Source: Pseudomonadota bacterium (GTDB taxonomy: Bacteria; Pseudomonadota; Gammaproteobacteria; Steroidobacterales; Steroidobacteraceae). Taken from it: a stretch of DNA of 64,000 bases. The stretch covers positions 122,839-186,838 of the forward strand of contig JADJOO010000010.1 of assembly GCA_016713725.1 (NCBI GenBank), read 5' to 3'. Made by a program: the position numbers and the translations under genes. The notes beneath the pieces were generated by a model, which made no database searches, was not told the origin of the DNA, and saw nothing but the letters and a program-made list of their open reading frames with translations. How positions within the stretch are numbered: position 1 is the first letter of the stretch; each line of letters opens with the position of its first letter. This document shows positions 55,981 to 64,000 of the stretch, piece by piece.

Positions 55981-57195
55981 CTAACCCGCCTGCGCGCTGG
56001 GCTCACGCGCGAGCCAGGACATCCACACCGCTCCCAGCGCAGTCACGATCGCCGCCGTGGTGAACGCCGTGCTCGAACCAAAGCGCTCCCAGATCGCGCC
56101 GAAGAGCACGGCTCCCGGCAGCACCAGCAGGCCGCTCGCCAGGTGATACAGGCCATAGGCCGTGCCACGCTCGTGTGCCGACGCGTGATCGCCGATGACC
56201 GAGCGCTCCGCCGGCTCGGTCACGGCGAGCGTGGCGGCGTATGCGACGAACAGCAGCCACACTTGCCAGGCCGGCGGCGCCGGTAGTGCCGCCAGCAACA
56301 GCAGGACCAGGACACGCAGGGTCCAGCCGCCCAGCAGCACGGGAATGCGGCCGAGACGATCCGACACGATCCCCGCCGGCATCGCGATCACCATCTTGGC
56401 GAGACTTGCGGCGGCCCAGACCAGGGGCACCCAGTGCACCGACAATCCAGCGCCGATTGCCCACAGCACGACGAAGGCTTCCGGCACGGCTGCGAGCGCC
56501 AGCCAACCCGCGGCCAGGATCATCGCGCGCAGCCTGCCGTGCAGCGAGCGCCAGGAGAACGACGCGCGCGGCGGCGCAACGAAAGGCTGCCCCCGCGGCA
56601 GGCCAAACGTGAGCAACAGCAACACGAGCAGTCCGGGCACGATCGAGGCGAGGAAGACGTGCTTGAGGTCGACGTGCAGCGACAGCAGGGCGAATGCGAG
56701 CAAGGGGCCGATGACGGCGCCCGCGTGATCCATCGAACGGTGAAAGCCGAAAGCACGGCCGCGATCCGCTGCGAGCGTGGCTCCCGCGATCAGCGCGTCC
56801 CTGGGCGCGGTGCGGAACCCTTTGCCGACGCGGTCGAGAAACCGCAACAGCAGCACGGAACTCCAGGCTGCCGCCAGTCCGATCAGGGGACGCGTCGCGT
56901 TCGACAACCCGTAGCCGGCGACCACGAGCGATTTCGCATCCACGCCACGATCGGCCAACCGGCCCGCGACGAGTTTCAGCACGCTCGACGTGGCTTCAGC
57001 CAGGCCCTCGACCAGGCCGACGATCGCCGGACCGGCGCCGAGCGTTGCCGTCAGGAAGATCGGCAACAGCGGCGTGATCATTTCGCTCGAGGCGTCGTTC
57101 AGCAGCGAAACGAGCCCCAGCACGACCACCGTGCGGGGCAATGCCCGCGACGCGGACGCCGCATGGGTGGCCGGACGACCGTCTTCAGGCGGCAT
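55981..57195 (-). CDS. MFS transporter
   Basis: 404 residues with twelve predicted membrane segments. The MFS loop 2-3 signature appears as VAGRLADRGVDAKSLVVAGY and a second as GIVSDRLGRIPVLLGGW; LRFLDRVGKGFRTAPRDALIAG is typical of a multidrug/peptide-type subfamily. The start lies 15 bp after the halohydrin dehalogenase gene on the same strand. Transport of a haloalcohol-related compound is possible but unsupported. Convergent with hisIE. Confidence 0.9.
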   Translation of the reverse strand: MPPEDGRPATHAASASRALPRTVVVLGLVSLLNDASSEMITPLLPIFLTATLGAGPAIVGLVEGLAEATSSVLKLVAGRLADRGVDAKSLVVAGYGLSNATRPLIGLAAAWSSVLLLRFLDRVGKGFRTAPRDALIAGATLAADRGRAFGFHRSMDHAGAVIGPLLAFALLSLHVDLKHVFLASIVPGLLVLLLLTFGLPRGQPFVAPPRASFSWRSLHGRLRAMILAAGWLALAAVPEAFVVLWAIGAGLSVHWVPLVWAAASLAKMVIAMPAGIVSDRLGRIPVLLGGWTLRVLVLLLLAALPAPPAWQVWLLFVAYAATLAVTEPAERSVIGDHASAHERGTAYGLYHLASGLLVLPGAVLFGAIWERFGSSTAFTTAAIVTALGAVWMSWLAREPSAQAG

Positions 57196-57210
57196 CTGGC
57201 ATGGCGGCTC

Positions 57211-57914
57211 TTACCGCGTCACCCAACCGCCGCACACCGGAAAGACCTGGCCGACGAAACAGTCGGCAGCACTGCTGCACAGGTACGCGGCGAACAGCGC
57301 GTCTTCCCTCGCTCCCACCAGGCGTCCCAGCGGCACCGCGCTGCAGGCGCTCCTGGAATGCCGGCAGGGCTTGCACCTCCGGGGGGAAAATACGTCGGGT
57401 TCTCGACGAAATTCTGCGCGATGGCATTGACCTGCACATTGTGCGGCGCCAGTTCGACGCCGACGGCCTGGACGTAGGCCAGCTGGGCTCCGCGAGCCGC
57501 GCTGTACGTCGATGCGCGTTTCATTCCGCGCAGCGCCGCAGCACTGCCGATCAACAGGATCTTGCCCGACCGCCGCTCGATCATCTGCGGCAGCACGGCA
57601 CGCGCGAGCCGCGGCAGCGGGTCGACCAGGTGACTAAACGCCGCCTGCCATTCTTCGTCAGCTACGTCGTGGGCCCGCGTCGTCGGTGCGGCAAACGCCA
57701 GGTTCGCCACCAGGACATCCACTCGCCCCGTCCTGGCGACGATCGCAGCAGGTGCGCCCGGATCGATCAGCGAAGAGTCGTCGGCAACGACGTCGGCGCC
57801 CGCCTCGGCCAGCACCGAACACAACACCGGCCCCATGAATTCACGGGCCTGCGTCACCAGCACGCGCTTGCCCAGGAGGCTGACGATTCCCGTAGCCAGG
57901 TCAGCGCTGCTCAC
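57211..57914 (-). CDS. halohydrin dehalogenase (haloalcohol dehalogenase), two frameshifts
   Basis: SDR-fold enzyme that converts vicinal haloalcohols to epoxides and also opens epoxides with anions. It lacks the glycine-rich NAD motif and instead has the nucleophile-pocket signature T-x4-F-x-G (T21-QARE-F26-M-G28). The catalytic set S-x12-Y-x3-R is exact: S124, Y137, R141 (Arg instead of the SDR Lys). ENPTYFPPE and FVGQVFPVCGGWV also fit. Two insertions break it: GGGGGG at 57381-57386 and near 57336. Corrected to about 233 residues, normal for the family. It is cotranscribed with lysAC–asd–pyrophosphohydrolase and an MFS gene. Confidence 0.87.
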
Positions 57915-57929
57915 GCGCGGCCTCCTGTT

Positions 57930-58296
57930 TCATGCGGGGTCGTCGTACTTGCGCGCGCTGCCGCGAAACTGGTCGACCGGGTACTTGATGGCGTTCAGGT
58001 TGATCTTGCGCACCGCGGCGGCGATGAGATCGATGTCGAGCTTGTCCGCCAGCCGGACCAGGTAAAGCAGGACGTCGGCCATCTCGAGCGCCACTGCGTC
58101 CTTGACTTCGGCAGGCAGATTCGCGCTCTGCTGCTCCGAGAGCCACTGGAAGTGCTCCAGCAGTTCACCCACTTCCCCGGCGAGCGCCATCGCGAGGTTT
58201 TTCGGCGCGGAACTGGTCCCAGTCACGCTCGCGCGCGAACTCGGCGAGCCGCGCAGCCAGTTCGTCGAGCGAGGGCTGGTTGCGCTCGTCGGTCAT
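57930..58296 (-). CDS. MazG-like nucleotide pyrophosphohydrolase (RS21-C6/dCTPase type), one frameshift
   Basis: Small all-alpha NTP pyrophosphatase with a single MazG-like domain: EVGELLEHFQWLSE and ALEMADVLLYLVRLADKLDIDL give the acidic metal ligands. The ATG at 58296 opens MTDERNQPSLDELAARLAEF; one base is inserted near 58205 (should run DQFRA-KNLAMALAGE). Corrected 121 residues. Family members prefer dCTP or modified dCTP. Nine bases after asd, 15 before the dehalogenase gene. Confidence 0.88.
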
Positions 58297-58305
58297 GAAC
58301 GACGC

Positions 58306-59430
58306 TCAGCCCCGCTGCCGCTCGGCAAGGATGCGCAGCATGCGGCGGATCGGCTCGGCTGCGCCCCAGAGCAACTGGTCACCGACGGTGAAAGCCGTCA
58401 GGTATTCGGCACCCATCGACAGCTTGCGCACGCGGCCGATCGGAATGTCGAGCTTGCCGCTGACCGCAGCCGGGCTGAGACCGGCAATCGATGCCTCGCG
58501 CGTGTTGGGAACGAGCTTAACCCAGTCGTTGCCGCCGGCGATGATCCGTTCGATCTCGTCGAGCGGCAGGTCACGCTTCAGCTTGATGGTCAGCGCCTGG
58601 CTGTGGCAACGCATCGCGCTGACACGAACACAGATGCCCTCTACAGGAATCAACGCGCCGCCCGCGCGGCCCAGGATCTTGTTGGTCTCGGCGCCGGCTT
58701 TCCATTCTTCGCGGCTCACGCCGTTGCCCATGTCCTTGTCGATCCACGGGATCAGGCTGCCCGCCAGCGCGGTGCCGAAGTTTGCCTGCGGGAGATCCGC
58801 GGAACGCAGCTGAGCCGTAACTACTCGGTCAATTTCGAGAATGGCGCTCGCCGGGTCCTTGAGCAATGACGATGCGGCTGCGTGCACACTGCCCATCTGC
58901 TCCACGAGTTCACGCATGTTCTGCGCACCGGCGCCCGACGCCGCCTGGTAGGTCATCGACGTGATCCACTCGATGAGGTCCGCACGGAACAGCCCGCCGA
59001 GGGCCATCATCATCAACGACACTGTGCAGTTGCCGCCAACGTAATCCCGCACGCCGGCCGCCAGCGCGGCGTCGATCACGTTGCGGTTTACGGGGTCGAG
59101 AATGATGACGGCGTCGTTCTTCATGCGCAGCGCGGACGCCGCGTCGATCCAGTAGCCTTGCCAGCCGGCGGCGCGCAGCCGCGGATGGATGTCGTTCGTG
59201 TAGTCGCCACCCTGGCAGGTGACGACCACGTCGCACTGCGCGAGCGCCTCGAGGTCGCTGGCATTTCGCAGCAGCCCGGACGGACGGCCATTGATCAAGG
59301 GACCCGCGCCGCCCGCCTGCGACGTGCTGAAGAAGACGGCGTCCACATGCTCGAGATCACGCTCGGCCAGCATTCGCCGCATGAGCACCGAACCCACCAT
59401 GCCGCGCCAGCCAACGATTGCAGTCTTCAC
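58306..59430 (-). CDS. asd: aspartate-semialdehyde dehydrogenase
   Basis: Second step of the aspartate pathway (lysine, threonine, methionine, diaminopimelate). 374 residues, intact: GWRGMVGSVLMRRM dinucleotide loop, catalytic C135 in VGGNCTVSLMMMALGGLF, YQAASGAGAQNMREL, and the His in RVSAMRCHSQAL. Gammaproteobacterial Asd type. Follows lysAC by 34 bp. Confidence 0.97.
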   Translation of the reverse strand: MKTAIVGWRGMVGSVLMRRMLAERDLEHVDAVFFSTSQAGGAGPLINGRPSGLLRNASDLEALAQCDVVVTCQGGDYTNDIHPRLRAAGWQGYWIDAASALRMKNDAVIILDPVNRNVIDAALAAGVRDYVGGNCTVSLMMMALGGLFRADLIEWITSMTYQAASGAGAQNMRELVEQMGSVHAAASSLLKDPASAILEIDRVVTAQLRSADLPQANFGTALAGSLIPWIDKDMGNGVSREEWKAGAETNKILGRAGGALIPVEGICVRVSAMRCHSQALTIKLKRDLPLDEIERIIAGGNDWVKLVPNTREASIAGLSPAAVSGKLDIPIGRVRKLSMGAEYLTAFTVGDQLLWGAAEPIRRMLRILAERQRG

Positions 59431-59464
59431 ACGCTCACTCCAATTCCGGTCAGCAGCGGCACGC

Positions 59465-62050
59465 TCAGATGATCACTTCACGCGCGGGTTCGCGCAGGTT
59501 GTAGTGCGAGCTCATCGCGTAGCCGTAGGCCCCTGTATTCGCAATCAGCAGCACGTCGCCCTCCTTGGTCGCCGGCAACAGCCGCTCGTGCCCGAGGTAG
59601 TCGGCGGACTCGCAGATCGGACCCACGACGTTGTAGACCTCGTTCGGCGCCTCGTCCGCGCGCGTGAGGTTGACGATGTCGTGGTGCGCACCGTAGAGCG
59701 CAGGACGGATCAGCGAGTTCATTCCCGTCGTGATCCCACGTACTGCACGGCGCCCTTTGCCTTCAGCTGGGTCACCTGCGCGACCAGCACGCCCGCCCGC
59801 GCCACGAGGTAACGGCCCGGCTCGAGCCAGAATTCCGTGCTGGGGTAGCGCGCCTTCAGGCCCGCGATGACTTTCTGCAGCGCCACGAGGTCGACCGGTG
59901 GATCGCCGGGTTTTTCGGGCACGCCGAGCCCGCCGCCGAGGTCCACGTAACGCGCGTGGGGAATTTCTCGAGCAGGCCGCACAGCAGCTCGCCGACCTCT
60001 GCCCAGTTGCCGACGTCGAAGACGCCGCTGCCGGTGTGCGCATGCAGGCCGACGACTCGCGTCCCTGTCGCCTCGACCAGCCGCATCAGCTCCGTCAATT
60101 CGAACAACGGGATGCCGAACTTGGAATGCACGCCCGCAGTGCGCACGTGATCATGGTGTCCCCGGCCGTATCCGTGTCCATGCGCACCAGGATCTCCTGG
60201 TCGCGGAACAACGCGCCCCAGGCGCGGAGCACGTAAAGGTTGTCGACGGTGACGCGGATGCGCTGGCCGAGCGCCCACTCGTACTCCGCGCGCGGCGCGA
60301 AATTGGGCGTGAACAGGATCTTGCCCCGATCGAGGCCGGGCACGGCCTCGAACACCCGCTCGACTTCGCCGCGGGACACGCATTCGAAAGGCCAGGCCCC
60401 GGGCTGCCAGGGTCCGCAGCAGCTCGGGATTTGAGTTCGCCTTGGTGGCGTAGAAGAGCTGGCTGATGCCGCCCATCGCGAGCAGGTCGTCCGCGGCGCG
60501 CTCGACCGTTGCGCGATCGTAAACGTAAGCGCAGCCGTGCTCACGCGCCAGGCGCTCGAGCTCGACCCGACGCTCCTGCCACCACGGCAGGCGGTCCGTC
60601 GCTGGCGCGCTCCAGACGCCATGGATCTGTTCCCAGGTCGGGCCGAGGACCCGATCCGAGGGAGCATCTTTACCGTGGTGTCGTGGAGACGCTGCACGAG
60701 CCGGTCGCCCTGCTCCTCGTCGACGACGAACGTCAGGTTGAGGTCGTTCGCAGCCTGTGTGACGAGGTAGATCTTCTGTTCCTCGAAAATTTCGAGGGCC
60801 TCGCCGAGCCGGTGCAGCGTGGCGCGGATGTTGCGCCCAACGAGGCTGACGGCGGCACAGGGGCCGATCACCTCTACCCTGCAGAGCCGCGAGAGGTCCT
60901 CGACCAGGGCCTCGACCGCCCGTCCGTCCAGCGTGTTAGCCGCCGGATCGAGGGAAACAGTCACGCTCGTCTCGGAAGTCGAAACGAGGTCGACCGACAT
61001 CCCGTGCGCCTTGAGCACCGCGAACGCATCCGCGAGGAAGCCGACCTGGTGCCACATCCCGAGCGTTTCCATCGAGATCAGCGTGATGCCCTTCTTCGTG
61101 CAGACGGCCTTGACGCGCGCACCGCCGCGCCGCTGGGCGGCCATGATGACCGTGCCGGGAACGTCCGGCATCTGGGTCGCGTAGATGTAGATGGGGATGG
61201 AGTACTGCTTCGCCGGCAGGATGCAGCGTGGATGCAGCACCTTGGCGCCGCTGCTCGCAATTTCCTGCGCCTCGTCGTAGTCGAGCGCCTTGAGCAGCCG
61301 GGCACCCGGAACCGCGCGCGGGTTGGCCGTGAACATGCCGGGCACGTCGGTCCAGATCTCCAGGCGACGCGCACCGAGCTTGGCGGCGAAGTAGCTGCCC
61401 GACGTGTCAGATCCGCCGCGAGCGAGCAGCACGGTATCTCCGGCCGCGTCGCTGGCGATGAAACCCTGCGTGATGAGGACTTTGCCGATGGCCGCCAATC
61501 GCTGCTGGAGCGCCGGATCGGGCTCGAAGTTGCACGTCGCGGCCAGGTAGTTCGCGCGCTCGGACGCGCCCTGCCGATCCTCCGCGTGCAGCATGGTGCG
61601 CGCGTCGAGCCACTGTACCCCGATGCCCTCGTGTGCCAGGTAGGCCGCGCCGATCCGGGTGGCCATGAGTTCGCCGACGGCCATCACCCGCGCGCGCAGT
61701 CGCGCACTGACCTCGCCGATCAACTGGATGCCCGCGGCGCACTTGCGCAGTTCCACGAAATGTCGCTCGAGCTCGACACTGAGCGGCAGCCCCAGGTCGC
61801 GCACGAGATCGACGTGCCGACGCTCGATCTGCTCCATGACCGGCTCCCATTCGCCGGTAAGGGCCTTCGTCACCAGTTGCTCGAGTCGGTCGGTGATGCC
61901 CGACAGTGCGGAGTGCACGACGACCGGGTGCAGGCCTTCGGCGAGCCGCTCGCGGATGACGGCCGCGATGTTCTTCCAGTTGCTGACGCTCGAAACGCTG
62001 GTGCCGCCGAACTTGAGGACGACCCAGTGCGATTCAGTGTGGCTGGTCAT
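59465..62050 (-). CDS. lysAC: bifunctional aspartate kinase/diaminopimelate decarboxylase, five frameshifts
   Basis: Residues 1 to about 470 are aspartokinase (VVLKFGGTSVSSVSNWKNIA; LLARGGSDTSGSYFAAKLGA; two ACT domains). The remainder is PLP decarboxylase LysA (LFYATKANSNPELLRTLAA, VHSKFGIPLFELTELM, VDLGGGLGVPEKPG, LEPGRYLVARAG, ESADYLG). The kinase part is clean; the decarboxylase part has five single-base indels, near 60660, 60386, 60173, 59960 and 59736, net three bases short. Corrected length about 862 residues, as in xanthomonad LysAC. Start ATG at 62050. First gene of the operon; the fusion places the first and last steps of lysine synthesis on one chain. Confidence 0.92.
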
Positions 62051-62186
62051 TCGAGCGAACCCCGGCACGACGCGGCATGTGGCGCCGCCTGCTTGCTTCC
62101 TGACCATGTCCGGCGCCATTACGGTCGCCCGGACGGTCACTGGCTCCCCGAGTCAGGAGCCGGGGGCCCGTGTCATTCCGGACGGA

Positions 62187-62396
62187 CTACTTGTCTTCGT
62201 AGTAGTCCTTGAGTTCTTTCTGCAGGCGTTTCTCGGCCAGCACGTCCTCGAGCTTGCTCCAGGCCGCCTTGCCTTTCTTTACGGCAGCCGCCTGCTTGCG
62301 CCGATCCACCCGGTCGATGAATCGGTCGTAATTCTCATCCTCAGCTCCAGCAACAAACTCGTCGTCCAAGTCGAAGTGTTCCTCGTCTCGTTCCAT
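62187..62396 (-). CDS. small acidic/basic protein, PA3496-like
   Basis: 69 residues: an acidic start (MERDEEHFDLDDEFVAGAED) followed by a lysine/arginine-rich helix (VDRRKQAAAVKKGKAAW) and the ending LEDVLAEKRLQKELKDYYED, which is the hallmark of the PA3496 family. The family is described as a putative envelope integrity protein but its role is not established. A good sigma-70 promoter lies upstream; the gene is 136 bp before lysAC. Confidence 0.8.
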   Translation of the reverse strand: MERDEEHFDLDDEFVAGAEDENYDRFIDRVDRRKQAAAVKKGKAAWSKLEDVLAEKRLQKELKDYYEDK

Positions 62397-62466
62397 GGCG
62401 CGGCCCTGGGAGAAAGTCCTGATTTATCAACACGCTGCCCACTTAAATGCAGGCACAAGGCTGCGA

Positions 62467-62494
62467 ACTATACACGGATCGGTTTGCTTCTCAA
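62467..62494 (-). promoter_or_regulatory. sigma-70 promoter of the PA3496-like gene
   Basis: On the minus strand TTGAGA (62494-62489) and TATAGT (62472-62467) are separated by 16 bp. The -35 overlaps the stop region of the SAM hydroxide adenosyltransferase gene. Confidence 0.65.
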
Positions 62495-63339
62495 CCGATT
62501 CGTTTTGCGGCGCAATGACGCGACGAGACAACGATCGGGGCGCCTCGGCCAAGACCCAGGCCCTCGGCGGCGCTCTGTTGGGCCCTGGCCACCTCCAGCA
62601 CCCCGAAAGAATTGATCAGGGCCACGTACTCTCCCGGCCGGACGTCGGAATAGGTCCGCCGGAGCTCGATTTCCTGGCCGCCGGCCCGGACCACCGGCGT
62701 TGTCACCTGCGCGACGAGCGAGGCATCCAGGTTGGTCAGGAGGTTGCCGAAGTGATCGACGGTGACGACCGCCCCGCTCAGCTGGTCTCCGGCCAGCAAA
62801 GGCCCAGCCAGGCCCCCGGGCACGAGTTCCCGGACGACCGGACCCAGGCACTCGGGGCGCAATCGGCCTGCGGCCAGCTCGGCTGCCAGCGGTGCAAAGA
62901 TGTCGCGGCCGTGGAAGGTCGCGCTCGGCTTGAGGATGCCCAGTTCGCGCAGGACGCCGTCCTCGAGCCGTCGCAGGATCGGGGTGGACTCCACCCGTTC
63001 GAGCACGCCGGCCAGCAGGCCATTGTCGGGCGCGAGGAACAGCTGGCCCTCGGCTTCGACGACGGCGACATCCCGCGAGCTGCCTACTCCCGGATCCACC
63101 ACGGCGACATGCACCGTGCCCGGCGGGAAATACCTGAACGAACGCCCAAGCCAGAAGCCGGCCTCGGCCGGCCAGTGCGCCAGGATCTCGTGGGTCAGGT
63201 CGACGAGCCGGGCCGCGGGGAACCGACACAGCACCTGTCCCTTCATCACCCCGACGAATGGATCCCTGTAGCCGAAATCTGTCGTCAACGTGACGATGCC
63301 GGACGGCTGGAACGGGACGGATGGAGCAGCCTTGGGCAT
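62491..63339 (-). CDS. SAM hydroxide adenosyltransferase (DUF62 family)
   Basis: Hydrolyses S-adenosylmethionine to adenosine and methionine using activated water; relative of the SAM-dependent fluorinase and chlorinase. 282 residues: N-terminal TLTTDFGYRDPFVGVMKG, the central VHVAVVDPGVGSSRDVA and LFLAPDNGLLAG, FHGRDIFAPLAA, and the C-terminal domain with VDHFGNLLTNL. The residues D, R and H of the hydroxide-transferase triad can be placed in these blocks, and it lacks the long fluorinase loop, so hydrolase is the safer call. Divergent from the histidine phosphatase gene. Confidence 0.9.
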   Translation of the reverse strand: MPKAAPSVPFQPSGIVTLTTDFGYRDPFVGVMKGQVLCRFPAARLVDLTHEILAHWPAEAGFWLGRSFRYFPPGTVHVAVVDPGVGSSRDVAVVEAEGQLFLAPDNGLLAGVLERVESTPILRRLEDGVLRELGILKPSATFHGRDIFAPLAAELAAGRLRPECLGPVVRELVPGGLAGPLLAGDQLSGAVVTVDHFGNLLTNLDASLVAQVTTPVVRAGGQEIELRRTYSDVRPGEYVALINSFGVLEVARAQQSAAEGLGLGRGAPIVVSSRHCAAKRIG

Positions 63340-63368
63340 GGGGTCTTCCGGGCTAAACTGGAGCGCTT

Positions 63369-64000
63369 ATGCCCTATCTTTATCTCGTGCGCCACGGCCA
63401 GCCCGATTTCGCGGGCAACTACGATTCGATCACCGAGCTCGGAGCCCGCCAGTCCACCTGGCTCGGCGAACACTTCGCCGCACGCGACCTGCGATTCGCC
63501 CGCGTGCTCGCCGGCACGCTGCAACGGCAAGTGTCGACGTGCGAACGGATCATGAATGCGCTCGATGGCCCACGCGACTTCACCCAGGACGCGCGCTTCA
63601 ACGAGTACGACCACCTGTCACTGCTGCAGTTCTTCGAAGGCGACCGCCTGCAGGCCATCAGGGCATCGGGCGACCGGCGGGAGTACTTCGCGGCGATCCG
63701 CAGTGCCATGCAGAAGTGGTCACGGCACGAAGATGTCGTTGCGGGTGGCGAAAGCTGGACCGAGTTCGGCAACCGCATCCGTGCGGGCGTTGTCGCGGCG
63801 TGCGCCGGGCTCGGGCGTGACGACAACGTACTCATCGTGACATCCGGCGGGGTGATCGGCCGTTACACGTCGGAAGTGCTCGACGCGGGAGCGGACGCGG
63901 CGATCCAGCTGAACCTGCAGATTCGCAACACGGGCGTAACGGAAGTGATCCACCCAACTTCGGGAAACGCCCGGCTGGTGTCGTTCAACGCGATCCCGCA
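63369..64000 (+). CDS. histidine phosphatase-family protein (3' end off window)
   Basis: The ATG at 63369 opens MPYLYLVRHGQPDF, the RHG motif with the phospho-accepting His, followed by GARQSTWLGEHFAARDL and FNEYDHLSLL. The distal catalytic segment reads VLIVTSGGVIG, where SGG replaces the common SHGG, so the second His is absent from its usual place. GGAG precedes the start. The frame is open to the window edge (about 210 codons). Substrate unknown. Confidence 0.85.
   Translation, partial: MPYLYLVRHGQPDFAGNYDSITELGARQSTWLGEHFAARDLRFARVLAGTLQRQVSTCERIMNALDGPRDFTQDARFNEYDHLSLLQFFEGDRLQAIRASGDRREYFAAIRSAMQKWSRHEDVVAGGESWTEFGNRIRAGVVAACAGLGRDDNVLIVTSGGVIGRYTSEVLDAGADAAIQLNLQIRNTGVTEVIHPTSGNARLVSFNAIP

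Noticed and set aside
62051..62186. Possible lysine riboswitch before lysAC
   Set aside because: The 136-bp gap is shorter than the aptamer (about 175 nt) and I cannot find its conserved core.

Overview
The window is 64 kb of high-GC (about two thirds G+C) chromosomal DNA from a gammaproteobacterium. Several features point to the Xanthomonadales/Steroidobacterales side of the class: an aspartokinase–diaminopimelate decarboxylase fusion (lysAC), a TrpR-family regulator at the head of the his operon, a TonB–ExbB–ExbD–ExbD block, and a SAM riboswitch ahead of metX. The placement is inference from gene content only. There are no rRNA or tRNA genes, no phage genes, no insertion sequences and no CRISPR array.

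Layout. 1-8.9 kb: fumC–nudL–mazG–hrpA operon (minus), divergent purB, an acetyltransferase, a small unknown gene and nudJ. 8.9-9.3 kb: a patch of hairpin repeats. 9.3-21 kb: mnmA, acnA, a class III sirtuin, a YeiH-type permease, msrP/msrQ, an EamA permease, a FabH-like synthase with a divergent alpha/beta hydrolase-fold protein, and a dicarboxylate symporter. 21.3-29 kb: a catabolic block with two divergent operons (HMG-CoA-lyase-like, hyuA, hyuB and isochorismatase-like on one side; CoA-transferase and isochorismatase-like on the other) around an AT-rich palindrome. 29-34.3 kb: TonB/ExbB/ExbD/ExbD with a tetratricopeptide protein, facing a paralogous tetratricopeptide gene. 34.6-45.3 kb: ilvD, a permease, an M17 aminopeptidase, then a Leu-codon leader peptide and attenuator followed by ilvC–leuA–leuC–leuD–leuB. 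45.4-48.6 kb: a candidate small RNA, metB–metX under a SAM-I riboswitch, and a large palindromic element. 48.5-56 kb: operator, hisR-like gene and hisGDCBHAF(IE). 56-62 kb: lysAC–asd–pyrophosphohydrolase–halohydrin dehalogenase–MFS operon (minus). 62-64 kb: a PA3496-like small protein, a SAM hydroxide adenosyltransferase, and the start of a histidine phosphatase.

Together the right half supplies most of branched-chain, methionine, histidine and aspartate-family amino-acid synthesis, with three recognisable cis-regulatory systems (Leu attenuator, SAM riboswitch, TrpR-family operator).

Sequence quality. At least 22 single-base indels interrupt otherwise intact conserved genes, usually in short homopolymers, and two genes carry an in-frame TAG. 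All essential-looking pathways are affected equally, so I read these mainly as sequencing or assembly errors. Frameshifted genes are listed as one CDS over the full extent, with the break position given; the two genes with in-frame stops are listed as pseudogenes.

The most unusual things I see are a family of hairpins with a conserved loop and locus-specific stems, a halohydrin dehalogenase gene, and the hydantoinase/CoA-transferase/lyase cluster.
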